DNA of 62,304 bases from Gammaproteobacteria bacterium (GCA_003247835.1 QJYB01000011.1:1-62304); one strand, 5' to 3'. Counted from the stretch's first letter, positions 43,869 to 53,035 are shown. Notes: generated by a model not told the origin, from the letters alone. Translations and numbers: made by a program.

Positions 43869-45331
43869 GATTCGAGATCCACGACCCAGGTGTCCTTGCT
43901 GCCACCACCCTGAGAGGAGTTCACCACGGTGGAGCCCTTGCGCAGCGCGACACGGGTGAGGCCACCGGTGGTGACGTAGGTCTTTTTACCGGAGAGGATG
44001 AACGGCCTGAGATCGAGATGCCGGCCTTCCACGGTGCCGCCGGCCTTACCGGCAGCGTCCACCAGTGTGGGTGCAGTAGACAGCTTGAGCATGGGCTGAG
44101 CCATGTAGTTGCGGGGGTTGGCCAGGATCTGCCTCGCGAACTTGTCACGCTCCGCCTTGGTGGCCTTGGGCCCGATCAGCATGCCGTAGCCTCCGGACTC
44201 GTTGGCCGGTTTCACCACCAGCTTTTCCAGATTGTCCAGCACGTAGTCCCGCTCCGGCTTGTTCACGCAGCGGTAAGACGGGACGTTCGGCAGCTTGGGT
44301 TCCTCGGAGAGGTAGTAACGGATGATGTCGGGGACGTATGTGTAGATCACCTTGTCGTCGGCCACGCCGCAACCCGGCGCGTTGGCCAGCGCCACGTTGC
44401 CCGCCCGCCAGGCCCGCATGAGGCCCGGTACGCCGAGGGTGGAGTCCTTACGGAACACCTCCGGGTCGATGAACAGGTCATCGATACGCCGATAGATCAC
44501 GTCCACCTGCACGAATCCCTCGATGGTGCGCATGTAGACCTTGTCGTCCCTGTCCACCACCAGGTCTGATCCCTCCACCAGCTGTGCGCCCATGGCATTC
44601 GCCAGATACGCGTGCTCGAAGTAGGCCGAGTTGAAGATGCCGGGCGTCAGCACGGCGATCTGAGGGGCGCGTTTCGGTGTCAGCGAGCGCAGACAGGCGG
44701 CGAGCTGGTTGGGATAGTCGTCCACCGGATGGATGCGGTAATCCTCGAAGAGCTCGGGGAAGACACGCTTCATCACCTCCCGGTTCTCCAGCATGTAGGA
44801 CACACCCGAGGGCACCCGCAGATTGTCTTCCAGCACGTACATCTGTCCGTCGGCGTCGCGTACCAGATCGGACCCGCAGACATGAGACCAGATCCGCTCC
44901 GGCGGGCTGATGCCACGGCACTCTTCACGGAACTCCCTGGACTTCTCGATGTACTCACGCGGCAGCACGTCGTCCGTGAGGATCCTCTGCCGATGGTAGA
45001 TGTCGTCGATGAACCGGTTGAGCGCACGGACCCGCTGCACGAGGCCTTCGGCGACCCGGTCCCACTCCTTTTTCAGAATCAGTCGCGGGATGATGTCGAA
45101 CGGCCACTCCCGATCGATACTGCCGCTTCCCTCGCCGGTGTAGACGGTGAAGGTGATGCCCATGGATCGGATGGCGAGCTCCGCGGCCGTTCTGCGGGCA
45201 GCCAGTTCCTCGTCGGAGAGGGTGGAGAGCATCCGGCACAGATTGCCCGCACCCTGTCGTGCACGTCCACCCGCGGTGATGAGCTCATCCCAGAAATCGT
45301 TGGTGTCGTAGGTGCGCCAGTCGATGCTCAT
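43865..45331 (-). CDS. circularly permuted ATP-grasp protein
   Basis: 488 aa, typical length. Hallmarks are DNLRVPSGVSYMLENREVM, VLTPGIFNSAYFEHAYLANAMG, GAQLVEGSDLVVDRDDKVYM, NAPGCGVADDKVIYTYVPD, VVKPANESGGYGMLIGPKA (the permuted nucleotide loop) and NYMAQPMLKLSTAPT. It should form an amide or peptide bond with ATP. It is the first gene of the pair with alpha-E and perhaps the GST. Its start lies 68 bases from the divergent serine hydrolase, with an inverted repeat between. Confidence 0.93.
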   Translation of the reverse strand: MSIDWRTYDTNDFWDELITAGGRARQGAGNLCRMLSTLSDEELAARRTAAELAIRSMGITFTVYTGEGSGSIDREWPFDIIPRLILKKEWDRVAEGLVQRVRALNRFIDDIYHRQRILTDDVLPREYIEKSREFREECRGISPPERIWSHVCGSDLVRDADGQMYVLEDNLRVPSGVSYMLENREVMKRVFPELFEDYRIHPVDDYPNQLAACLRSLTPKRAPQIAVLTPGIFNSAYFEHAYLANAMGAQLVEGSDLVVDRDDKVYMRTIEGFVQVDVIYRRIDDLFIDPEVFRKDSTLGVPGLMRAWRAGNVALANAPGCGVADDKVIYTYVPDIIRYYLSEEPKLPNVPSYRCVNKPERDYVLDNLEKLVVKPANESGGYGMLIGPKATKAERDKFARQILANPRNYMAQPMLKLSTAPTLVDAAGKAGGTVEGRHLDLRPFILSGKKTYVTTGGLTRVALRKGSTVVNSSQGGGSKDTWVVDLES

Positions 45332-45341
45332 ACGTGATGAC

Positions 45342-45398
45342 TTCCCATCCCGTCTCCGTGAACATGGGTATGGGAAACATTCTATGGGAAAATCCCAT
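45342..45398. promoter_or_regulatory. inverted repeats ATGGGA/TCCCAT between divergent genes
   Basis: ATGGGA-AAA-TCCCAT (45384-45398) is a perfect dyad immediately before the ATG at 45400. Another TTCCCAT (45342-45348) and an ATGGGAA around 45370 make a second, wider dyad of the same half-site. In the 68-base gap between the ATP-grasp and serine hydrolase genes this looks like a repressor operator covering both promoters. No regulator gene is adjacent. Confidence 0.45.
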
Positions 45399-45399
45399 C

Positions 45400-46584
45400 A
45401 TGCTCGATGGACACGTACATCCGGACTATGCGGACGTCGCGGCGTCACTGATCCGCCAGATTCCCAAGCATCAGCACGCCGGCTCCGCCGTATGCGTCTA
45501 TCACAAGGGACGGGAGGTCGTCGACATCTGGGGCGGCATCAAGGATGCTGCCGGCAATCCCTGGCAGGCGGACACCACGGCTCCGAGCTTTTCCACCACC
45601 AAGGGGGTGCTCTCGACCCTCGTTCACATCCTGGTGGATCAGGGCAAGGCTCAGTACGACGACACCATTGCCAAACACTGGCCCGAGTTCGGCTGCCGCG
45701 GCAAGGAAGGTATCACCATCCGCCAGGCGCTATGTCATCAGGCGGGTCTCTACCGGATCACTGACCTGATCAGCCATCCCCGGGAAATGCTCGACTGGGA
45801 GCACATGAAGTTCCGCATCGCCGACGCGGAACCTGCCCACGATCCGGGAGAAGGGCACGGCTATCACGCGCTGACCTACGGCTGGCTGATCGGTGGCCTG
45901 ATCGAAGCCATCACCGGCAGATCGCTGCAGGCGGTGCTGGCCGAGGAGCTGACCGACCCGCTGAAACTTGATGGCATGTTCATCGGCATGCCTCACAACG
46001 AGCTGTACCGGCGGGCGGAACTCACCCGCGGTGTCTCCCGACCCGCCGAGCCGCGGGAGGAGTGGCAGGAGACGGTCATGCTCTGGGTCGAGCGCGGGCT
46101 CGGCCAGCTGGGGGTCGAGCTCTCGGAGTTCAACGCGGCGCTCAATCCGTTCACCGAGGCGTTCGACTGGAACTCGGAGGAGGTGGTACAGGCGGTGATT
46201 CCCGCGGCAAACGGCCAGTTCACGGCCCGTTCGCTTGCCCGCATGTACGCGATGATCGCCGAAGGCGGCGAGCTCGACGGCGTGCGCGTGCTGTCGGAGG
46301 AACGGGTGCGCGAGATCAGCCAGGTACAGAGCACGGCAAGAGACCGGGTACTGTTCATCCCCATGCACTGGCGGATGGGTTATCACAAGGCATTCACGGT
46401 CGGGGTCCGGGCACCCGAGGCGTTCGGCCATTACGGCTATGGCGGCAGCGGCGCGTTCTGTGATCCGAGCAGAAGACTCGCCGTGGCGCTGACGTTGAAC
46501 AGCGGAGCGGGTACGCCCATGGGTAATTCCAACATGCCACGCATTGCCCGTGCCGCCATCCGCTCGGTGGATCGCCTGCGCTGA
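45400..46584 (+). CDS. beta-lactamase-family serine hydrolase (esterase)
   Basis: 394 aa. The SxxK motif is FSTTKG with the nucleophile Ser, the second motif TYGW (YxN-like) and the third HYGYGGSG (KTG-like). VCVYHKGREVVDIWGG is usual for the EstB/family VIII esterase branch. It probably cleaves esters or lactones. No signal peptide is seen. ATG 45400 matches the family start; the upstream starts 45334 and 45337 would read through the inverted repeats. The sirtuin gene follows after one base. Confidence 0.88.
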   Translation: MLDGHVHPDYADVAASLIRQIPKHQHAGSAVCVYHKGREVVDIWGGIKDAAGNPWQADTTAPSFSTTKGVLSTLVHILVDQGKAQYDDTIAKHWPEFGCRGKEGITIRQALCHQAGLYRITDLISHPREMLDWEHMKFRIADAEPAHDPGEGHGYHALTYGWLIGGLIEAITGRSLQAVLAEELTDPLKLDGMFIGMPHNELYRRAELTRGVSRPAEPREEWQETVMLWVERGLGQLGVELSEFNAALNPFTEAFDWNSEEVVQAVIPAANGQFTARSLARMYAMIAEGGELDGVRVLSEERVREISQVQSTARDRVLFIPMHWRMGYHKAFTVGVRAPEAFGHYGYGGSGAFCDPSRRLAVALTLNSGAGTPMGNSNMPRIARAAIRSVDRLR

Positions 46585-46585
46585 C

Positions 46586-47401
46586 GTGTCGCTGACCGCG
46601 CTCAGTGACTTTCTGCACCGCTCCGAACGGCTGTTCGTAGTGACCGGCGCCGGTGTCAGCGCACCATCCGGAATCGGTACTTACCGGGATCACACCGGTG
46701 CCTGGCAACAGCGCACGCCCATCCAGCATCAGGACTTCGTCACCCGCCGCGAGGCACGTCAGCGCTACTGGGCGAGAAGCATGCGCGGCTGGCCGGCGTT
46801 CCGGGATGCCCGGCCGAATCCGGCACACGTCGCCCTGGTCACCCTCGAAGATCGGGACCGGCTGCAGATTCTCGTCACGCAGAACGTGGACGGTCTGCAT
46901 CAGCAGGCGGGACAGCGGAAGCTCGTCGAGCTGCACGGCAATCTGGCGCGGGTGGTGTGCCTGACCTGCGGCAGGCTCGGTGATCGGCAGGAAGTGCAGA
47001 GCTGGCTCGAGGTGCACAACGCCGAGTGGCTGGCCGATACCGTGGCGGCCAGGCCGGATGGGGACGCGGAGTTCCTGTCTGTCCGACAGTTTGCTGACTT
47101 CGCGCTGCCGACCTGTCAGTGTGGTGGCGATCTGAAACCGGACGTCGTGTTCTACGGGGACTCGGTACCGAGAGCGCGCGTCGAGGCCGTTCAGGACGAG
47201 CTCAACCGGTCGGACGCGGTACTGGTCGTCGGCAGCTCGCTCATGGTTTACTCGAGCTACCGGTTTCTGAAAACGGCGAGGAGTCGGTCGCTGCCCATCG
47301 CAGCGGTCAACCTGGGTCGGACCCGGGCAGACGACTGGCTCCAGTGCAAGTGGGAGGTGGACAGTGCGCAGGCACTGCCGGCGCTTCTCGCGATGATCTG
47401 A
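46586..47401 (+). CDS. Sir2-family NAD-dependent protein deacylase
   Basis: 271 aa from GTG 46586. NAD-binding GAGVSAPSGIGTYRD, TQNVDGLHQQAG and the catalytic His in ELHGNLARVVC are clear. The zinc site uses CLTC and the later CQCGG. KPDVVFYGDSVP and VVGSSLMVYSS are also standard. The form resembles SIRT4/class II sirtuins. It removes acyl groups from Lys with NAD in the cytoplasm. Coupled to the serine hydrolase gene, from which it is separated by a single base. Confidence 0.92.
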   Translation: MSLTALSDFLHRSERLFVVTGAGVSAPSGIGTYRDHTGAWQQRTPIQHQDFVTRREARQRYWARSMRGWPAFRDARPNPAHVALVTLEDRDRLQILVTQNVDGLHQQAGQRKLVELHGNLARVVCLTCGRLGDRQEVQSWLEVHNAEWLADTVAARPDGDAEFLSVRQFADFALPTCQCGGDLKPDVVFYGDSVPRARVEAVQDELNRSDAVLVVGSSLMVYSSYRFLKTARSRSLPIAAVNLGRTRADDWLQCKWEVDSAQALPALLAMI

Positions 47402-47429
47402 ACTGCTCAACTTTCGAAAGGGGAGGAAG

Positions 47430-48053
47430 ATGATGCAGAGAGTGAGGGGTGTGCCCGGGCGTCGCGGTACGCGACGGGTTCGTGAAATCGTGCTGATGCC
47501 GGGTCTGGCACTGATGGTGCTGTTCGGCACTGCACAGGCCGGCGCGGGGTCGTCAGAGACGCAGCCGGCCGCGGAAACATCGACGCAGTCGGTGGCGGAT
47601 CAGGCCGATGGTGCTGCGGTGAGTGAGGCGAATCTGGAAGGCAGGAAGAAACGACGGGCGAGCCGTCAGGAGCTCGACGCCAGACTCGATGCGCTCCTCG
47701 CGGAGGCGCTGGCGGCGGACGAGTACCGGCAGTCGCGGCGCTGTCTGTCGCGAACGGCGTATCGTAAGATCGAGGTCCTCAACGAGGAGTACGTGCTCTT
47801 CTCGAAGGGCGAGGACCACTGGATCAACAGGCTGCGTCGACGATGTCCGAGCCTGAAATTCAATCATCTGCCTGTGTTCGTGCAGAAAGGGACCAGTACC
47901 CTCTGCGAGAGCGATCCGTTCTATCCAACCAACACCATGGACCTGAACATGAGCCTGTCGGGCAGCCGTTCCATGGGCATGCAGGGGATCTGCTATCTCG
48001 GTGACTTCGAGCAGATCAGTGCTGAACAGGCAGCACTGATCCGGGGCAGCTGA
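47430..48053 (+). CDS. exported Cys-containing protein, first of a tandem pair
   Basis: 207 aa. A long basic N-terminus precedes a hydrophobic segment (EIVLMPGLALMVLFGTAQAGAG), so it is exported. The end is a domain with four Cys: RRCLSRTAYRKIEVLNEEYV, RRRCPSLKFN, STLCESD and QGICYLGDFEQIS. It aligns with the end domain of the next protein. The pattern recalls DUF6491-like proteins, but I am not certain. ATG 47430 or the adjacent ATG 47433 may start it. The middle is Glu/Ala-rich and probably disordered. Confidence 0.75.
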   Translation: MMQRVRGVPGRRGTRRVREIVLMPGLALMVLFGTAQAGAGSSETQPAAETSTQSVADQADGAAVSEANLEGRKKRRASRQELDARLDALLAEALAADEYRQSRRCLSRTAYRKIEVLNEEYVLFSKGEDHWINRLRRRCPSLKFNHLPVFVQKGTSTLCESDPFYPTNTMDLNMSLSGSRSMGMQGICYLGDFEQISAEQAALIRGS

Positions 48054-48056
48054 TCG

Positions 48057-48659
48057 ATGCCGGATTACCGCCTGCGGTGGTTGGTAGCGCTGCTCGTCAG
48101 CGGGCTGCTCATCAACACTGTCCGTGCCGAGGAGGCATCGACCGCTGAGACGGACAAAGCGGGTGATGCGACCCTGGCCGGACCTTCCACCGACAGCGGG
48201 TTCACCTTTCCACCGGAGGTGGAGGCTCTGTTGAATCAGGCTGCGGATCCCGACGCCTACACGGAAACGGAGCGCTGTCTCACCGCACGGGATATCCGCA
48301 ACACGGAAATTCTCGATGACCGGCATATCGTGTTCGAGATCTCACGAAAACGTTTCTATCTGATTCAGTTCCCCTATCCCTGTCCGGGCATGCGCCGCAA
48401 TGCATCCCTGGTCTACGAAACGCGTGTCGGCCAGCTCTGCCAGCTGGATCAGATTCGTGCCTTCGAGCCCGGTCCCGGTATTCCCAACCCGCCCTGTACG
48501 CTACCCGGATTCATGCCGGTGGAGCAGGAGCAGGTCACTCTCCTCCGGGAGTCGCTGAAGGCGCGTCGCAAGGCGGAGCTGGATGCCTACAAGGCCGAGA
48601 AGAAAAGGAAGAAAGCGGAGAAGGCGGAGAAGGCTGCGTCCGAACCCGTCAGCGGCTGA
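48057..48659 (+). CDS. exported Cys-containing protein, second of a tandem pair
   Basis: 200 aa with a signal peptide (WLVALLVSGLLINTVRA). The core (ERCLTARDIRNTEILDDRHI, FPYPCPGMRR, GQLCQLDQIRAF, PCTLPGFMPVEQEQVT) keeps the same four Cys as the neighbour and is closer to DUF6491-like proteins. The tail is a Lys/Glu-rich charged helix (YKAEKKRKKAEKAEKAA). It begins 3 bases after its paralogue, so the two are translated together. Its last 11 bases overlap the end of the convergent ligD. Function unknown. Confidence 0.78.
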   Translation: MPDYRLRWLVALLVSGLLINTVRAEEASTAETDKAGDATLAGPSTDSGFTFPPEVEALLNQAADPDAYTETERCLTARDIRNTEILDDRHIVFEISRKRFYLIQFPYPCPGMRRNASLVYETRVGQLCQLDQIRAFEPGPGIPNPPCTLPGFMPVEQEQVTLLRESLKARRKAELDAYKAEKKRKKAEKAEKAASEPVSG

Positions 48660-51144
48660 TCCGGGACAATCGGGCCAGCGCCCGGTGCAGATCCGGCTCG
48701 TCGCTGAGCACATGGTGCATGGGATCCTCGCCGAGCTGACCAAGCCGGCGGATGGCATTGGTGATGTGAAAACGCTCGGGATCCAGTCGGCTGTTGACCT
48801 CCGACCACCTGAGCGGCATGGAAACGGATGCGGCCGGCTCGGCGCGGGCGCTGAACGGCGCCACCAGCACGCGACCCTGACCGTTCTGACCGAAGTCCAC
48901 GTAGACCTTTCCCGCCCGGGCACGGATCGCACGGGCCACCGTGGCGATGTCCGGATGGCGACCGACGATCACCCGGGCCATGAGCTCGGCCAGCGTTCTC
49001 GCGTGCTCGTGGGTGAGCTGCCGGGCGAGGGGAATCATGAGATGCAGACCGGATTTTCCCGATGTCTTCGGATAGCACGGCAGTGACAGCTCGTCCGCGA
49101 GCTCACCGACCGCGAGGGCGAGTCGTACCACGTCCTCGAACGGCGCGGACTTCGGGTCGAGATCCAGGGCACACCAGTCCGGATGCTCGAGATCCGAAAT
49201 ACGGGCATGCAGCATGTGAATGGGGATGGTGCCGAGATTGGCCAGGTACTTCAGCGCGGCGGCGGACTCGATGATGAAGTAGTGGACCTCGCGCTCCGCG
49301 GACTCGGACCAGAGCACCTCGCGGCGGATCCAGTCCGGCACGAAATCCGGTGCGTCCCGCTGATAGAACGATTTGCCGTGGATGCCGTCCGGGAACCGGG
49401 TCAGGACGATGGGCCGGTCCGCGAGGTATGGCAGCATCCAGGGCGCGATCCTGCCGTAGTAGTCGACCAGGTGGCGTTTGCTCAAGGCCCGTTCCGGAAA
49501 GAACACCTTGTCCGGATGGGTGATCGTCACCTCTGGCTCCGGGGCGGGTGCCAGGGTCAGATCTCCGGGGTCGTCGAAGCCGCCCGTGCACTCATGCAGC
49601 GGCTTGTCCGGTCGCAATCGCTGAATGACCGGGTGGCGCAGATGCTCGTCCCGGGTGTACTCCCGGTAAGCCACCTCCACCGCCAGCGCCGGCTCAACCC
49701 AGTGGACACCGCGACCCTGCGCCGGCGGGACATTCTCCGGCGGTTCCCCGGGCGCCAGGTTGGCGAACGCATCCGTGAGTGTACGTCGCAGGCCATCGTT
49801 GAGACCGGAACCCGCGCGGCCGACGTAGACCAGGCTGCCGCCCCGGTACTCGCCGAGAGCCAGGGCGCCGATGTCCGATGCGTTGCTGCGGTTCGGCAGC
49901 CAGCCGAGGATGACGAAGTCGCCGGTCCGCTCCCGCCGGGCCTTCACCCAGTCCGGGGACCGGCCGGCGCGATAGGGGCTGTCCAGCCGCTTGGCCACAA
50001 CGCCCTCCAGACCCAGCTGGCCGGCCGCCTGAAAGGTCGCCCGGCCGTCACCGATCACGTGCGCGGAGTAACGGAGTGCACCGCAGGGTGGCACCACCTT
50101 TTCGAGCATCGACTTCCGTTTTTCCAGCGGCACATCGCGCAGATCGAGATCGTCCAGGCGAAGCAGGTCGAAGGCGAAGTACGTGCAGGGCAGCTCGATG
50201 GCCATTCGCGCAACCTCGAGCTCTCCGGACAGACGGGCACGCTGCTGAAGCAGCGAGAAGTCGGGTACGCCGCGGGCGTTGAGCACCACGAGCTCGCCGT
50301 CCATGAGAAAGTCGGCAGGGGGTACACGGGCGGCGGTCTGAGCGATCTCCGGAAAGCTCGCGGTCAGATCGTTGCCGTTGCGTGACCACAGCGTGACTCC
50401 GTTGTCTGATTTGTCAATCAGGATCCGGTAGCCGTCGTACTTCAGCTCGAACAGCCAGTCCTGCCTGTCGAATGCCTCACCGGCGACAGCCAGCATGGGT
50501 TCCGGCCGGATCGGCCCGCTCATGGGTTTTACCCCAGGCAGCCGTTTCGCGGCATTGAGCAGCCGACGGCTGACCCGGCCGGGATCGACCAGCTCTTCCA
50601 CGGTGAGCCCGGAGAGTACCGACCTGTCCGAGTAGACGAGGTCGTCGTCGGCAAAGGCGTCCCGTTCCTTGATGAAGAGCCAGGCTTTGTCGTCTTTCGC
50701 ATCGCGGCGGGGCTTCATGCGTACCAGTGTCCAGCGTCCGTGCAGCTTGAAGCCGTTGAGCTCGAAGAGCAGCTTGCCCTTGTCGAGCCCGGTGTGCGGT
50801 TCCTCGATCGGTGACCACGTACCCCGATCCCAGACGATCACCTGGCCGGCCCCGTAGTTGCCTTCCGGAATGCTCCCCTCGAAGCTGCCGTAATCCAGCG
50901 GATGATCCTCCACCAGCGCGGCGAAGCGTTTTTCCTTGGTGCTCGCCGATGGACCCTTCGGCACCGCCCAGGATTTCAGGACACCATCCAGCTCGAGACG
51001 CAGATCCCAGTGGAGATGCGAGGCACGATGCTGCTGAACCACGAACAGCTTGCCCGTGGCCGGTGTCAGTACCCGCCCGAACGGCTCCGGTGTGGCGCCG
51101 GCGAGACGCTTGTCACGGTAGGTTTCCAGGCTTCTTGTGGGCAT
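48649..51144 (-). CDS. ligD: DNA ligase D (phosphoesterase-ligase-polymerase)
   Basis: 831 aa. The 3'-phosphoesterase domain comes first: H39, H45, D47 and R49 in HRASHLHWDLRLE, with H81 and Y85 in EDHPLDYGSFEG. The ATP-dependent ligase follows, with the adenylated Lys in ELKYDGYR (K235) and GELVVLNARG. The primase-polymerase domain starts near residue 545 (ITHPDKVFFPE, CALDLDPKSAPFED with its metal Asp pair). This order is that of Pseudomonas LigD. It repairs double-strand breaks with Ku by end joining. It is divergent from ku with 108 bases between. Confidence 0.96.
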   Translation of the reverse strand: MPTRSLETYRDKRLAGATPEPFGRVLTPATGKLFVVQQHRASHLHWDLRLELDGVLKSWAVPKGPSASTKEKRFAALVEDHPLDYGSFEGSIPEGNYGAGQVIVWDRGTWSPIEEPHTGLDKGKLLFELNGFKLHGRWTLVRMKPRRDAKDDKAWLFIKERDAFADDDLVYSDRSVLSGLTVEELVDPGRVSRRLLNAAKRLPGVKPMSGPIRPEPMLAVAGEAFDRQDWLFELKYDGYRILIDKSDNGVTLWSRNGNDLTASFPEIAQTAARVPPADFLMDGELVVLNARGVPDFSLLQQRARLSGELEVARMAIELPCTYFAFDLLRLDDLDLRDVPLEKRKSMLEKVVPPCGALRYSAHVIGDGRATFQAAGQLGLEGVVAKRLDSPYRAGRSPDWVKARRERTGDFVILGWLPNRSNASDIGALALGEYRGGSLVYVGRAGSGLNDGLRRTLTDAFANLAPGEPPENVPPAQGRGVHWVEPALAVEVAYREYTRDEHLRHPVIQRLRPDKPLHECTGGFDDPGDLTLAPAPEPEVTITHPDKVFFPERALSKRHLVDYYGRIAPWMLPYLADRPIVLTRFPDGIHGKSFYQRDAPDFVPDWIRREVLWSESAEREVHYFIIESAAALKYLANLGTIPIHMLHARISDLEHPDWCALDLDPKSAPFEDVVRLALAVGELADELSLPCYPKTSGKSGLHLMIPLARQLTHEHARTLAELMARVIVGRHPDIATVARAIRARAGKVYVDFGQNGQGRVLVAPFSARAEPAASVSMPLRWSEVNSRLDPERFHITNAIRRLGQLGEDPMHHVLSDEPDLHRALARLSRISR

Positions 51145-51164
51145 CCTGCGGCCTACGTTATAGT
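51135..51164 (+). promoter_or_regulatory. possible ku promoter
   Basis: TTGTGG (51135-51140) and TATAGT (51159-51164) are 18 bases apart, in the gap and first codons between divergent ligD and ku. The -10 is good, the -35 weak. About 90 bases of leader with AAGGAGAGGAGGCGAG precede the ku ATG. Confidence 0.35.
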
Positions 51165-51252
51165 CTCGAGCCGCCCAAGTCGAAGGTACCGGAGAGGGTG
51201 CCGGACATCCGCCGGGAAAACGGCAGCGGAGACAAGGAGAGGAGGCGAGATC

Positions 51253-52161
51253 ATGGCAGCACGCGCCATCGGCTCAGGCACCATATCGTTCGGACTGGTC
51301 GCCATTCCCGTAAAGCTCTATTCCACGGTCGATACCACCAAGGCCATCCACTTCAACTATCTTTCCAGGGACGGCTCGCGGCTCAAGCAGCAGTACGTGA
51401 GCGCTGCAACCGGTGAGGTGGTTGGACGCGAGGACCGGGTTCAGGGATACGAGTTCGCCAAGGGTCAATACGTGCTCTTCACTGACGAAGAGATCAAGGC
51501 CATGCACGTCGAGTCCACCAACGCCATCGACATCGCGGAGTTCATTCCACTCGAAGAGGTGGAGCGCATCTACATCGAGAAGGTTTACTACCTGGGGCCG
51601 GACAAGGGCGCCGCCCGTTCCTACCACCTGCTCCGTGCCGCGCTCGCCGAGACTGGTCGTGCAGCGCTCGCCAACTACGCGGCCCGCGGCAAGAGCTACC
51701 TGGTGCTGGTCCGTCCCTATCGCGAAGGAGACAGCGAAGGGCTGATCATGGAGCAGCTCAAACACCAGGACGAGCTCCGCTCTTTCGCCGAGGTTCCCCT
51801 GGATCCGTGTCAGGTCAACGAGCAGGAGCTCGAGCTGGCGAAGACGATCATCGGCCAGCGTCTCAACGAGCACTTCGAACCGGCCGGATACGAGGATCGT
51901 GTGCGATCGAAGATGATGGAGCAGATCCAGCAGAAGATCGACGGTCAGGAGATCACCCTGCCCCCCGAGGAGGCGCCGGAGTCGAAGATCGTGGACCTCA
52001 TGGAAGCGCTCAAGGCATCCGTGTCCGGCAGTCCGAAAGCGGGCGGTAAGAAAGCGGCGTCCAAGCCGGCACGCAAACCCGCTGCCAAGGCGAAGAAACC
52101 CGCTGCCCGGGCGCCCGCCAGGAAAAAACCGGGCGGCGCGCGGTCACGCGGCACCGGATAG
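51253..52161 (+). CDS. ku: Ku end-binding protein
   Basis: 302 aa. The Ku core starts IGSGTISFGLVAIPVKLYS and includes HFNYLSRDGSRLKQQYV, GYEFAKGQYVLF, YIEKVYYLGPDKGAARSYHLL, LVLVRPYREG and MEQLKHQDELRSFAE. The C-terminus is a Lys/Ala/Pro tail of about 45 residues (KAGGKKAASKPARKP, KKPGGARSRGTG), known in other bacterial Ku to add DNA contact and ligase stimulation. It binds broken ends as a dimer and recruits LigD. ATG 51253 is 7 bases after a strong ribosome site. Confidence 0.96.
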   Translation: MAARAIGSGTISFGLVAIPVKLYSTVDTTKAIHFNYLSRDGSRLKQQYVSAATGEVVGREDRVQGYEFAKGQYVLFTDEEIKAMHVESTNAIDIAEFIPLEEVERIYIEKVYYLGPDKGAARSYHLLRAALAETGRAALANYAARGKSYLVLVRPYREGDSEGLIMEQLKHQDELRSFAEVPLDPCQVNEQELELAKTIIGQRLNEHFEPAGYEDRVRSKMMEQIQQKIDGQEITLPPEEAPESKIVDLMEALKASVSGSPKAGGKKAASKPARKPAAKAKKPAARAPARKKPGGARSRGTG

Positions 52162-52206
52162 CGGGTAGAATATCCGCTCGTTCAGCAGGACGGTTCCCAG
52201 ACCCGG

Positions 52207-53025
52207 ATGGGTGGCTACAGCACGCGCGAAGTTTCCGAACTCGTCGGCCTGAAGCCGGCTCAGGTGCGACACTACGTGCGGCGGTCGCTCGTCGACCCGG
52301 AACGCACGGACGAGGGGGAGTACCGGTTCGGATTTCAGGACGTGGTGCTGCTGCGGACCGCCAAGGGCCTGCTCGACGCCAACGTCTCTGCACGCAAGGC
52401 CTACAAGATCCTGCTGAAGCTCCAGTCCGAGCTCACCCATGTGAACTCGCTGGCGGCGGTGCGCATTTTCGCTGACGGCAGCAACGTGGTGATCCGCGAT
52501 GAGAACCAGGTCTGGGATGCGGAAACGGGACAGGGCCAGCTCGACTTCTCCGTTGCAGAGCTGGCAGGCAGTGTGGCGAACCTGGCCAACCGCAACCTGA
52601 TCATTGCCCGCGAGGGCAACGCGCTGGACAGCGACGAGTGGTACAACCTGGGGCTGGACCTCGAGGAGGTCGACCCGGAGCGTGCTCCCGAAGCCTATCA
52701 ACGGGCCATCGAGCTCAATCCCAAGAACGCGGATGCGCACGTCAACCTGGGCCGGCTCTTGCAGCTCAAGGGCAATCTCAAGCAGGCGAAGCGACACTAC
52801 GAGAAGGCGCTGAAGGCCGTCGCCAACCATCAGCTCGCCTTCTACAACCTGGGAACGGTGTTCGACGAGCTGGATCAGGTGGATCAGGCTGCCGAGTACT
52901 ACCGGCGGGCGCCTTCCGTCCCGGACGCCCACTACAACCTGGCGCGGATCTCCGAGCTCAAGGGAGACGAGCTGGCGGCGCAGCGGCACATGAAGAGCTA
53001 TCGGCGACTGCTCGATGCCGACTGA
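52207..53025 (+). CDS. MerR-type HTH and TPR hybrid protein
   Basis: 272 aa. Residues 1-75 are a MerR-like winged helix (YSTREVSELVGLKPAQVRHYV, RFGFQDVVLLRTAKGLL). About 60 residues with a small beta-rich linker follow (AAVRIFADGSNVVIRDE). The C-terminal part has TPR units (EWYNLGLDLEE, DAHVNLGRLLQLKGNL, AFYNLGTVFDELDQVD). It could bind DNA and sense a partner protein by its TPR face. It lies 45 bases after ku on the same strand, so it may be co-transcribed and regulate the end-joining locus; that is inference. Confidence 0.85.
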   Translation: MGGYSTREVSELVGLKPAQVRHYVRRSLVDPERTDEGEYRFGFQDVVLLRTAKGLLDANVSARKAYKILLKLQSELTHVNSLAAVRIFADGSNVVIRDENQVWDAETGQGQLDFSVAELAGSVANLANRNLIIAREGNALDSDEWYNLGLDLEEVDPERAPEAYQRAIELNPKNADAHVNLGRLLQLKGNLKQAKRHYEKALKAVANHQLAFYNLGTVFDELDQVDQAAEYYRRAPSVPDAHYNLARISELKGDELAAQRHMKSYRRLLDAD

Positions 53026-53035
53026 GCGACGCCCG

